DNA from: Isohypsibius dastychi
Lineage: Eukaryota; Tardigrada; Eutardigrada; Parachela; Isohypsibiidae
Direction of reading: 5' to 3'
DNA: 12,253 bases
Assembly (NCBI GenBank): GCA_034696485.1
Contig: JAQIWT010001136.1
Location: forward strand, 1-12,253
The notes under the pieces are model-generated. The model was not told where the DNA came from, made no database searches, and saw only the letters and a program-made list of their open reading frames with translations. The position numbers and the translations under genes are program-made. This document shows positions 1-6,799 of this stretch, in pieces; within the stretch, counting starts at the first letter, position 1; each line of letters begins with the position of its first letter.

Positions 1-751
1 TGGGGAAAGGTGTGGATGGTTGACCACCAACCCCCTGACCTTTGGTCTACAATTACGGCAACACACAATAATCCCCCCCCCCTCACCAGCTACCATTAAA
101 ATACATGCAAACCAGATGTGCATATTTTATATATATGCGAGCGAAAAAGGAACTACCACCCCGCACACGCGCGCACCCATCAGACAGCCAAGCGACTCGT
201 CACGCATGTACAAACCAAACTATAGCATAAAAGTCTTGTCTGCACACGGATTTTATTGTGGTGTGCGATGAGCTCGAAATATCTTCGAATCTGACTTCTC
301 TCCATCATTTGAGTAATTATCCTTCTCTGTCTTGATCACATCCTGATCTCATCTCAGCTAGATCAATGAACGATTAATTATCCTTTGTGATTCTGACATG
401 CTGGTTGAGTGCAGTGTACGACTTTGATTTAAAGAAGCTGACCATCATTATTCTATTCTGGAAAATTCGACCAAGATCCCCCTTCTCATCATCTGTTTTC
501 TTCAAATTCTCACAGCTGTTTTGCAGACTTGGAATTATCTTTCATCTTACTCATGTTCCCCGATCCCGATCTCCAATGATATTACCAGCCTGAAAAGTGC
601 AACCTTGGATTGATCCATTTTTTTGCCGTCATTTGAGGTGATTATTTTACAGATTGGTCTTTTTGATGAACATTCCAGTCTTGTCAACGTATTATGTTTA
701 GAAATTGAGTCACCAATTTCTGCACCAACGAAACTGTTATCAATCAGCATT
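1..751. other. Gene-poor left end, no supportable gene
   Basis: I see no convincing coding region here. Short open frames exist but show no recognisable domain. A run of C lies around positions 70-82, followed by a stretch rich in AC and CG dinucleotides near 155-180. A small inverted repeat (GGTTG, 5-base spacer, CAACC) lies near 18-32. The last part could hold promoter and leader sequence for the kinase fragment that starts at 752, but no clear TATA box sits at a suitable distance. It could be host flank, element terminus or leader sequence. Confidence 0.5.
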
Positions 752-1555
752 ATGAACAACAACCCCAAATCTTCGCTGCAGATGAACGATCCCACGGTAA
801 ACCCTACCGGAAGTGAAGATTTCGAGAATAATGGTATGTTAAGTAAGCTGTATTTGCTCCATGTACCTCATGATGATTTCTGAATGATGAAATTTGAAGG
901 TAATGATGGAACCAAGATTCACACCGTCGTCGCAACAAGAGGAAAAGTCGCGGAAGGAATTGATCAAGAATGTCTGGAAGTGGCGTATTCGGACTTGAAA
1001 GTGATTAGGAATGGGTTGCTCGGTGATGTTCATCAGTCCTGGCTACTGAATTCCAATGAACTGGTGATAAAGAAGAAAATTCTCCACAATGAGCAGATCA
1101 GGGTGGGTAATATTTGTGAATGGCAAGACAGCGGTAGAATTGCAATCAACTATTGCTGTTCTTTTCAGAATCGGGAACTGGAGATTTTGCGCCAGCTGGA
1201 TCATTGCAATATTGTCCAATTAAAATATTTCTTCTTTGATTCGGATTCGGATGAGCGTGAAGTGCACTTGAATTTGTTGCTGGAATATGTTCCGGAGACG
1301 ATCTGCAGCATGCTGCGGTATTATGAAACGCAGAAACAACAGATTCCGCTCATCTACGTCAAAGTGAGTTCAGCCTTCTTTTTTAATAGTTTCTGGTAGG
1401 TAGTTTCTCACGATTTGAAATGCTCGAGGATATGTTTGAGGAAGGAATTTTTCAATGGAGTCTTTAAGTTCATTTTCAAATTCACTGAGTCTCTGGTTAT
1501 TAAAATAATGCGTTTTTTTTTGCAGCTCTTTATGTATCAGCTCTTTCGGGAGTGA
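752..1555 (+). CDS. Truncated GSK3/shaggy-like kinase, N-lobe only, four exons
   Basis: The spliced product is about 169 residues and matches the N-terminal part of glycogen synthase kinase 3, a Ser/Thr kinase of Wnt and insulin signalling. Proposed exons are 752-833, 900-1102, 1169-1363 and 1526-1555, with GT-AG introns of 66, 66 and 162 bp and consistent phases (1, 0, 0). Matches include the KIHTVVAT and DHCNIVQLKYFF segments, the EYVPETI hinge region and YVK/LFMYQLFR. The last two junctions fall where animal GSK3 genes have introns (before NRE and before the LYMYQLFR-like segment). The VAIK-equivalent lysine (about K86) and the helix-C glutamate (E98) are kept. The first glycine of the ATP loop is Arg64 and the loop reads NGLLG. 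The frame stops at TGA 1553-1555, so the HRD catalytic loop, DFG motif and activation loop are missing, and catalysis is not expected. It could be a captured gene acting as a decoy for GSK3 partners, a host pseudogene, or the end of a host locus. Family assignment is firm; function is not. Confidence 0.75.
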
Positions 1556-1949
1556 ACATGGATCTTGTTTTTACGGCAGCATTTTTATTTTGATCTCCTT
1601 GTTTTTATTCTCTGTTGATTTCCTTTGTGGACGGCTTTCTTTCGACAAGGTCAGACATATGTTTACTTTTTGGTATGCAGTGAAGAACATGTGTTTGCGT
1701 TCCATGGTGTGCCCACTGGCGATCGCTAGTGATGATGGTCACTCTGTCACCACATACTGAGGGCATGGATAAATGAATGAAATAGAGGCAGTCACAAGCT
1801 TGTCTCAACTTCTTCGAGAGTTATCCATTTAGTCTTATCATTTTCATAGCTGTGAATCGCTGACTTGGATTCCGTATTGGATTACTCAGAACTGAATAAT
1901 TTATGGATTAAATAAGATTGTATTGACCTGGTTCAGCTCTTCAACGTAC
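1556..1949. other. Intergenic stretch without a recognisable gene
   Basis: I examined this stretch for a continuation of the kinase (HRD or DFG segments) and found none in any frame. A weak open frame on the minus strand (1605-1808) has no recognisable domain. AT-rich sequence TTAAATAAG at 1908-1916 lies about 40 bases upstream of the RING gene ATG at 1950 and is a weak TATA-like candidate. Confidence 0.4.
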
Positions 1950-3405
1950 ATGTCGCGACCCGGATCTCATCCCTACAATCTTCGGCGAAGCTCACGCAGA
2001 CGGCGGCGCGAAACGCGTAAGTTATGAATATTTTGCAACTTTTCAGTTCAGATTGAGCTTGATAGAAATGAATTTAATTATAGGCGCAGAGCGTGATAGC
2101 CGTATCATCGATGAAATAATTGATGAGGTTTTGGGGAGGATTGATTCACCAGGTAAATTCAGATGGAAATTGAATTGAGAGAAGAATGAAAGGCTGAAAG
2201 TGAAATTCTAAGTTGACGGGTGAATTTTACAAAATTATTTTGGTCTTCATCTGGAATGTAGGTTTTAAAATGGAAGGATTTGTTAGCTGGATGTGATTTT
2301 TGAATCGCATGATACGCTTTCCACAGATATTCTGGTTTTCATAACAAATACAGGTGATTGAAAAATGCAGCAGAAGAGGTGATAGTACCTACCAACCCGG
2401 TAAGAAGCCTTTAGAGAGGTGATAGTACCTAAAGTGTTGATACAGTGTTGAATACTCAGCTTTGAATACTATTTCTTTACGATAGACACTACCTCATCAT
2501 CACTAGCAACTGTCACTCCCACTCATACAACTGCGGAGACTCCAATAGGTTAGTACAGTCAGATCGTTTAACCTTACTGAAAATAACTTTTTGAATCAGT
2601 AGTTATTCCAGCCTCTCCGGAACCCACCCGTTTGACCGATGAAGAGATGGAAAGTGTTTTAACACGCGTGAATAAACTGATTCCACCGCAAAATCCCGAC
2701 ACATTACCCAACAGCGGAGCTCAAACCATGGAGAATTGTACAATATGTTTTGAACCAGTCAACGATAGCTTTTGCGCTGTGACATTACCATGTTTGCATG
2801 TCTTCTGTAAGGAAGAAATTCAAAACTGGCTGCGGACCCGTAGTGCATGTCCAAACTGCAATTCTCCAGTTAAAAAACTCGTATGGGATTTTAAAGATAG
2901 AAATGTAGGCATTCCAGATAATTCATATTCATCATATATCGATTAATTGAATATTTTACAGAATTATACCGCTGATGAAATTCAAGAGGTTAATCAACTC
3001 TCTAGATTACCGCAAGTTCCTGTACCACCAGCTATTATTATGTCTCTGAGAAGATTTACAGAAGGACCGCAATGGAGAGCCGTATTCACCAGTGCGCTTG
3101 ATCCCTCTACAAATCCAGGACAATCAGCCTCACCAGGGAGAGCCCGAGATTATCCAGGATTCTTTCAGGACCCACGACCTGCCTACTCTCTATTGGATCC
3201 TCGTTTGAGATATTATAATCAGGCAATGCCCCCCACCCCAACTCGGATGCCTTTGCCACGCCAGTCGCCAGAAATTATAACCGTGAGCTCGGATGAGGAA
3301 ATCAATACCAGCATGAGCCAAGAAGGTAAATTTTCATGTTTCCCTCACAAATTTGAAATAACGCACATCATTTCTCCAGGTGCCTCGCCTCATCCACGGC
3401 AGTGA
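1950..3405 (+). CDS. Multi-exon RING-finger protein with SUMO-interaction-like motif
   Basis: Proposed exons: 1950-2016, 2084-2152, 2486-2548, 2600-2904 (or 2880), 2962-3325 and 3380-3405, giving about 297 residues. Phases agree at every junction (1, 1, 1, 0, 1). Introns are mostly 51-81 bp, apart from one of 333 bp. The intron before 2962 removes an in-frame TAA at 2944-2946. The N-terminus is Arg-rich (residues 12-23), followed by a Ser/Thr-rich linker. The RING finger uses C113, C116, C131, H133, C136, C150 and C153. The expected sixth cysteine is Glu139 (FCKEE where FCxxC is usual). The spacing and the NW tail of that helix recall TOPORS/ICP0-type RINGs. Near the C-terminus, IITV followed by SSDEE (about residues 273-281) fits a SUMO-interacting motif. 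Inference: a nuclear E3 ubiquitin ligase for SUMO-marked proteins. The altered RING ligand may weaken zinc or E2 binding. Exon structure is predicted by eye; an extra 27-base exon at 2327-2353 is also phase-compatible. Confidence 0.68.
2375..2432 (+). repeat. Two direct copies of the dispersed AGGTGATAGTACCT element
   Basis: The 17-base string AGAGGTGATAGTACCTA occurs at 2375-2391 and again at 2415-2431, exactly 40 bases apart. Both copies lie in the predicted 333-bp intron (2153-2485) of the RING gene. The first copy extends to an 18-base exact inverted match with 9421-9438. AGGT/ACCT form short inverted arms around a 6-base centre. A weaker partial copy (AGGTGAT) begins at 2353. Confidence 0.85.
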
Positions 3406-3442
3406 AGATCCAAAGCTTTGTGTTTCAACTATTCTAGCGTGA

Positions 3443-3479
3443 ATTAACCCCTAGTTAATCTCTTTCAAACCTTGGTTTG
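3443..3479. other. Two small inverted repeats downstream of the RING gene
   Basis: ATTAAC (3443-3448) and GTTAAT (3454-3459) flank a 5-base spacer. CAAACC (3466-3471) and GGTTTG (3474-3479) follow with a 2-base spacer. They sit just before a copy of the dispersed element in the convergent intergenic region, so a role in transcript 3'-end formation is possible but unproven. Confidence 0.4.
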
Positions 3480-3482
3480 TAA

Positions 3483-3566
3483 TGTACTATCACCTCGTTT
3501 CAAACAGAATAATTCACCTTTTGTGTTGCTGTTTCATTCGGTTATTTCACAATGTACCACCGCCTC
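3483..3566 (+). repeat. Dispersed element, one good and one degenerate copy
   Basis: ATGTACTATCACCTC at 3482-3496 is a near-perfect inverted-orientation copy of the element. ATGTACCACCGCCTC at 3552-3566 differs at a few positions but keeps the frame of the motif. Both lie between the 3' ends of the convergent RING and R2 genes. Confidence 0.7.
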
Positions 3567-3586
3567 TTGTTAGCCGGGAGAAATCG

Positions 3587-3592
3587 TTTATT
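3587..3592 (-). terminator. Poly(A) signal for R2 gene
   Basis: AATAAA on the minus strand (TTTATT on plus), about 41 bases past the R2 stop codon, a normal position for a short 3' UTR. Confidence 0.55.
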
Positions 3593-3632
3593 ATGCAGAT
3601 AAACCGTAGACAATAAAATTGTGAGAAAAAAA

Positions 3633-4580
3633 TTAAAAATCCGCGTCCAACGTAAATGTGGTTTGATCCCCAATTTTCGAAAGCCGGTATTCAGCAACTT
3701 TTCGCTCGAAGAAGTTGGATTTGCTTTCCAGTGATATGTTATCTGCAAAAGGGAAAGGGTTGCTCGTTTGAAATTCCGGCTCAAGATGAAACATATCAAG
3801 CAGCTTGTCGGCAATAAATTGCACATACAGACCCATAGTGTCTGAATTAATCCCAATTTCAGCGCTTGAAAACTTTGTTTTCCAAAATTCTTTTTCAATG
3901 CATGTGGCGCTTAATATTATTTTTCTTATTTTTTCCTCCGGGCATTCCACCGGCAATTCTTTATAAAGCTCGCATGCGAATAAAACATGGAGAGATTCAT
4001 CACGGCTAATCAGATCATTCGAAAACGTTAGAGCTGGAAGCAGTGACCGGCTTTTCAACCAAAACAAAATTGAAAACGCACCACAGAAAAAAATCATTTC
4101 TACAGCTGCAAAAGCAACAAGACGTTCGCTAAATGGCAGGGATTTATTTTTAATGTACTGTAATGTCCATTCGGCTTTAAGTTTCACGGCAGGATCAAGA
4201 ACCACAGCTTTCAAAATTTCATCTTTGGTGTTTTTATCTTCTACGTAAGAATCGATCGCCAAGGAGTACACTTCTGAGTGAATATTTTCAATATATATTT
4301 GAAAAGAATAAAACGCCCTGGCTTCAGGAATGTCCACTTCTTGGAAAAAATTTTCGGCAATATTTTCCATTACTAATCCATCAGCTGCGGCGAAAAAACT
4401 AAGAACAGTCAACACAAGTTGCTGCTCACCGTATTTCATCGATTTCCATGAAACTCGGTCTTTTGAAAAATCAATCTCGTCGGCAGTCCAGAAAGACGCC
4501 TGCGCATTTTTATAGAGGGTCCAGATTTTATCATATTGAATGGGGAACAGAACGAGTCGTTTCCAAGTTTCATTCTCCAT
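3633..4580 (-). CDS. RRM2: Ribonucleoside-diphosphate reductase small subunit (R2)
   Basis: The 315-residue product is a class Ia R2 of eukaryotic/viral type. It holds the di-iron centre and tyrosyl radical that ribonucleotide reductase uses to make dNDPs from NDPs. All expected residues are visible: iron ligands D67, E98, H101, E161, E195 and H198, and radical Tyr105 in ENIHSEVYS. Spacings match mouse R2 (31 between the first D and E, 63 and 34 to the later glutamates). The C-terminus ends FTLDADF, the tail that docks onto the large subunit R1. The protein lacks the roughly 70-residue N-terminal extension of animal R2 and is close to the compact length of poxvirus R2. The ATG at 4580 has a TATA box 41 bases upstream. 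No introns are seen. No R1 gene is in this window; it may lie elsewhere, or host R1 may be used. The gene appears intact and functional. Confidence 0.96.
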   Translation of the reverse strand: MENETWKRLVLFPIQYDKIWTLYKNAQASFWTADEIDFSKDRVSWKSMKYGEQQLVLTVLSFFAAADGLVMENIAENFFQEVDIPEARAFYSFQIYIENIHSEVYSLAIDSYVEDKNTKDEILKAVVLDPAVKLKAEWTLQYIKNKSLPFSERLVAFAAVEMIFFCGAFSILFWLKSRSLLPALTFSNDLISRDESLHVLFACELYKELPVECPEEKIRKIILSATCIEKEFWKTKFSSAEIGINSDTMGLYVQFIADKLLDMFHLEPEFQTSNPFPFADNISLESKSNFFERKVAEYRLSKIGDQTTFTLDADF

Positions 4581-4582
4581 GT

Positions 4583-4588
4583 TTTAAT
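4583..4588 (-). terminator. Possible variant poly(A) signal for IAP-RING gene
   Basis: ATTAAA on the minus strand lies about 40 bases past the stop of the 4628-5209 gene and just before the R2 start codon. It is a common poly(A) variant in a suitable place, but a six-base match alone is weak. Confidence 0.3.
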
Positions 4589-4613
4589 GTTGAGAAGAAG
4601 AAGTCATTCGAAG

Positions 4614-4621
4614 CCTTTATA
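4614..4621 (-). promoter_or_regulatory. TATA box upstream of R2
   Basis: TATAAAGG on the minus strand begins 41 bases before the R2 ATG. It lies in the 47-base gap to the upstream RING gene, so R2 probably has its own promoter and a very short leader. Confidence 0.6.
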
Positions 4622-4627
4622 CAAGTA

Positions 4628-5209
4628 TCAGCCAGAAAATACACGCTGTCTGAGGTTAATGTTCGTCTTACATAGAGGGCATTTGAATAGTTTCAAGCCA
4701 CATTCTCGACATGAGAAATAATGACCGCATGGGACAAAAACAACTTCGATTTCTCTATCCCAGCAAATTTTACATTTATGCTCCGGCTTTTCCGTTCCAG
4801 TTTCAATTTCGGATCTTTTAACTCGATCTTCAAATGCCCTTTCCAATGCCCGTAGCTCATTTTGCGGCTGGCAAACAGGAATACTGATGACTTCCTCATA
4901 ATTAAGGTCTGTTGTGGCTAGCAGCACTTGAGGAATCTCAGGCACGTGTTCTGAAGAGCTAAAGACAGTTATTTTTGTAATATTCCCTCTTTTGACGAAA
5001 TCGATATAACTGTCACATGAGCTACATAAAATAACCGTTCCATATATCCCCTCAAGGAAAGGTGAGATGTACTGGTCAGTGGGCTCTGTCACCATTCCAT
5101 CAATAGTCAGCACTCCAATATTTCGAACAAGGCCCTCATCTAATATTTCGTGACGGGGTTTGATCCTAATCAATCTCGAAAAAATGTGAGCGAAGCAAAA
5201 GTTTTCCAT
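4628..5209 (-). CDS. Protein with IAP-type C-terminal RING finger, no BIR
   Basis: The product is 193 residues. The last 49 form a C3HC4 RING: C146, C149, C161, H163, C167, C170, C177 and C180, with the CKIC, PCGH and CPLC signatures and the short C-x6-C spacing of inhibitor-of-apoptosis proteins. It ends just after the RING in a hydrophobic tail (RVFSG), as IAP RINGs do; that tail normally supports dimerisation and E2 activation. A charged helix (about residues 115-140) precedes the RING. Residues 1-110 match no domain I recognise; no BIR signature is present. Likely a ubiquitin E3 ligase. A BIR-only gene lies 1.2 kb away on the same strand, so an IAP function may be split between two genes. 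R2 follows 47 bases downstream, and the divergent 5397 gene begins upstream. The ATG at 5209 is 33 bases from a TATAAG box. Confidence 0.85.
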   Translation of the reverse strand: MENFCFAHIFSRLIRIKPRHEILDEGLVRNIGVLTIDGMVTEPTDQYISPFLEGIYGTVILCSSCDSYIDFVKRGNITKITVFSSSEHVPEIPQVLLATTDLNYEEVISIPVCQPQNELRALERAFEDRVKRSEIETGTEKPEHKCKICWDREIEVVFVPCGHYFSCRECGLKLFKCPLCKTNINLRQRVFSG

Positions 5210-5241
5210 GATGTTATGACTTATTTGCCCAAAGTAGCAAA

Positions 5242-5247
5242 CTTATA
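5242..5247 (-). promoter_or_regulatory. TATA box upstream of IAP-RING gene
   Basis: TATAAG on the minus strand, inside AGATATAAGT, begins 38 bases before the ATG at 5209 and ends 33 bases before it. It forms one half of the divergent promoter region shared with the 5397 gene. Confidence 0.5.
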
Positions 5248-5366
5248 TCTCGTTCAACGTCTCATATTATTCGATTAACTTTAAGCTGTCAGAATCGTGG
5301 TAAGCTGGGTGGTGACACGTGTCGATTGATATGTTTTGGATAGTTCCGAATGGGGTTTCTACACTT

Positions 5367-5372
5367 TATAAG
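5367..5372 (+). promoter_or_regulatory. TATA box upstream of 5397 gene
   Basis: TATAAG within ACTTTATAAGCC begins 30 bases before the ATG at 5397, with an initiator-like TCAC just after it. The same hexamer precedes the divergent RING gene. Confidence 0.5.
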
Positions 5373-5396
5373 CCAGTTCACTCACTTTCCTCAAGA

Positions 5397-5936
5397 ATGA
5401 GTGAAATTGTTGCAAAGAAAAGGAAACGAAACCCACGCCCATCGACGGCTTTGAATTGCAAACAGTTGCGCGAGCGTATCATAAAGCTAGAGGAATTAGT
5501 CAATTCTATCGTTTCATTTCCCAACTCATCCGAGAAGATGAGTTATATGTCCAATCCATCTAACCAACAGAACGTCCAAATTCCAGCTGTTTCGTATGCA
5601 TCCGATTACCCGAACACTACTGGCATTCGGCAGGGGGATTTGCAGGTACTGGGAAGTGTCCAAACCGGGACCGAGTATCAAAGCATAAATTCGCCGGAAC
5701 GGATTTGCCAACAGTTTTTTATGCCAGTGACTGAACCTTTGCCAAGACGCCATTTCGGAGTTCCCGTGAATTACATTAGCGATTTTGTCATTAAGACTCT
5801 CCAAAGCCACCCGCAAATGCAGGGACGAACTCAAGAATATCGAGCTGCTCTGTTCAATAGTACTAAAATCTTGTTCGATGTTATTGACCTTCCTGGCACA
5901 ATTGATCGCGCTATGTACCTGTATGTTCCAAAATAA
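5397..5936 (+). CDS. Unrecognised basic, coiled-coil protein (possible nuclear protein)
   Basis: I do not recognise this 179-residue product. The frame is open from 5319, but I chose the ATG at 5397 because it lies 30 bases after a TATA box. Residues 7-14 are strongly basic (KKRKRNPR), fitting a nuclear localisation signal. Residues 24-41 form a short amphipathic helix with a heptad of L24, L31 and I38, fitting a small coiled coil or leucine zipper. Residues 42-110 are Ser/Asn/Gln-rich and likely disordered. The C-terminal third (about 115-179) is richer in hydrophobic residues and looks folded. A basic stretch followed by a zipper suggests a DNA-binding dimer, but the usual bZIP Asn/Arg signature is not clear. 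No introns are seen. An AATAAA lies about 110 bases after the stop. Confidence 0.65.
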   Translation: MSEIVAKKRKRNPRPSTALNCKQLRERIIKLEELVNSIVSFPNSSEKMSYMSNPSNQQNVQIPAVSYASDYPNTTGIRQGDLQVLGSVQTGTEYQSINSPERICQQFFMPVTEPLPRRHFGVPVNYISDFVIKTLQSHPQMQGRTQEYRAALFNSTKILFDVIDLPGTIDRAMYLYVPK

Positions 5937-6044
5937 CAATGTTTTTCCCATTTCAAATGTAACGAGTCTGTAAGATCAACAACCCATTTCAAGACTGCGC
6001 TTTTTTGCTGACACTGACCGTTGCTCTGTCGAAAACAAGAAACG

Positions 6045-6050
6045 AATAAA
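6045..6050 (+). terminator. Poly(A) signal for 5397 gene
   Basis: AATAAA on the plus strand, about 110 bases past the stop codon at 5934-5936, directly before the first degenerate copy of the dispersed element at 6060. Confidence 0.5.
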
Positions 6051-6059
6051 TACGAAAAA

Positions 6060-6231
6060 GGTGGCAGTACGTTAGTTAATTACAATTCAAGTGGCAGTAT
6101 CGACAGCATCCTGAATGAACAGGCTCAAACAACACCGTATTTCAATAGCTTTCAGATACAGTGAAAATTCTTATTGATCATGCCAGGGTGATATTACCTC
6201 ACTGAAGCAAAAAGTGATAGTACCTCAGTGG
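6060..6231 (+). repeat. Cluster of four dispersed-element copies
   Basis: GGTGGCAGTAC (6060-6070) and AGTGGCAGTAT (6090-6100) are degenerate copies 30 bases apart. GGGTGATATTACCTCA (6186-6201) and AAGTGATAGTACCTCA (6212-6227) are good copies 26 bases apart. All share one orientation and lie between the AATAAA at 6045 (plus) and the one at 6384-6389 (minus), in the convergent gap between the 5397 and BIR genes. Confidence 0.7.
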
Positions 6232-6250
6232 ATTAACTACTCTGTCACCG

Positions 6251-6340
6251 AGCAAATATATTATGATATATCATGATATACATATAATGATTATCATATA
6301 TTATGATTATGATTGTGGCATATCATATTATACACGAACA
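6251..6340. repeat. AT-rich block of overlapping palindromes
   Basis: The block is built from repeats of ATTATGATA, TATCATATA and their complements. It includes two overlapping perfect palindromes: ATGATATATCAT (6263-6274) and TATATCATGATATA (6267-6280). It lies in noncoding DNA between convergent genes. Such sequence can extrude cruciforms or unwind easily; an origin or matrix-attachment role is possible but only inferred. Confidence 0.6.
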
Positions 6341-6383
6341 GACACAAAAAACGCCATTAGTCTTCAGGAACAATGTGGTATAT

Positions 6384-6389
6384 TTTATT
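6384..6389 (-). terminator. Poly(A) signal for BIR gene
   Basis: AATAAA on the minus strand, about 40 bases past the stop of the BIR gene, the same spacing as for R2 and thymidylate kinase. Confidence 0.55.
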
Positions 6390-6428
6390 GATCACACTGG
6401 AGAACAAATGAGCGAAATATCGAATTAA

Positions 6429-6758
6429 TCAACCGAGACCGTTGAATTTATCACTTTCCCTTAAACTGTTAATTAACTTGGCAAGGAGACAATTTGGATA
6501 GTATTTGATATGTTCTTTGTGAATGAGATCCTCTGTACGCCAGTCCCGTAAGGAGCCACCGCAGAAAAAACAAGTGACAGCATCTGATCTGTTAGTATAA
6601 AAAAATCCGTTATCCGAAAATTCAACTGGGTGCTGGCAAATTTGTCGCGGGAAGTCGTCGAAACTTTTTCTACGTAGAATGAGACATGAATATGCGGGAT
6701 ATACCGGTCCAGGGTAAACACCTGGTATTCCAGGAACGTTGTTTGAAATTCTTTCCAT
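6429..6758 (-). CDS. Single-BIR protein (inhibitor-of-apoptosis type)
   Basis: From the ATG at 6758 the product is 109 residues and is nearly all one baculoviral IAP repeat. The zinc signature C-x2-C-x16-H-x6-C is complete (C63, C66, H83, C90), with GG at 67-68, W73 and the NGFFYTN strand before the first cysteines. BIR domains bind caspases or IAP-antagonist peptides. The frame continues three codons upstream to a TTG, then a stop soon after; the ATG is preferred because a TATA-like sequence lies 33 bases upstream. No RING follows, unlike typical cellular and baculovirus IAPs, but a RING-only IAP-like gene lies upstream of R2 on the same strand. Single-BIR, RING-less proteins occur (survivin, some viral IAPs); survivin's long C-terminal helix is not evident here. 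The gene appears intact. Confidence 0.88.
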   Translation of the reverse strand: MERISNNVPGIPGVYPGPVYPAYSCLILRRKSFDDFPRQICQHPVEFSDNGFFYTNRSDAVTCFFCGGSLRDWRTEDLIHKEHIKYYPNCLLAKLINSLRESDKFNGLG

Positions 6759-6790
6759 TCGAACCAATGGAAGGGGTCACCCTCACGGTG

Positions 6791-6797
6791 TATAATA
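6791..6797 (-). promoter_or_regulatory. TATA-like element upstream of BIR gene
   Basis: TATTATA on the minus strand ends 33 bases before the ATG at 6758, the same arrangement as other genes in this half of the window. Confidence 0.4.
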
Positions 6798-6799
6798 CA

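Noticed and set aside
68-82. C-rich run as telomere-like or terminal sequence
   Set aside because: It is a single homopolymer run with no repeat unit, so it is better seen as simple sequence.
859-875. ATGTACCTCATGATG in kinase intron 1 as another copy of the dispersed element
   Set aside because: Only the ATGTAC start and a CCTCA run agree; the central part is missing, so the match is probably chance.
1556-1660. Possible continuation of the GSK3 kinase past the stop at 1553
   Set aside because: No frame or nearby splice option gives the next conserved segment (HRD loop region).
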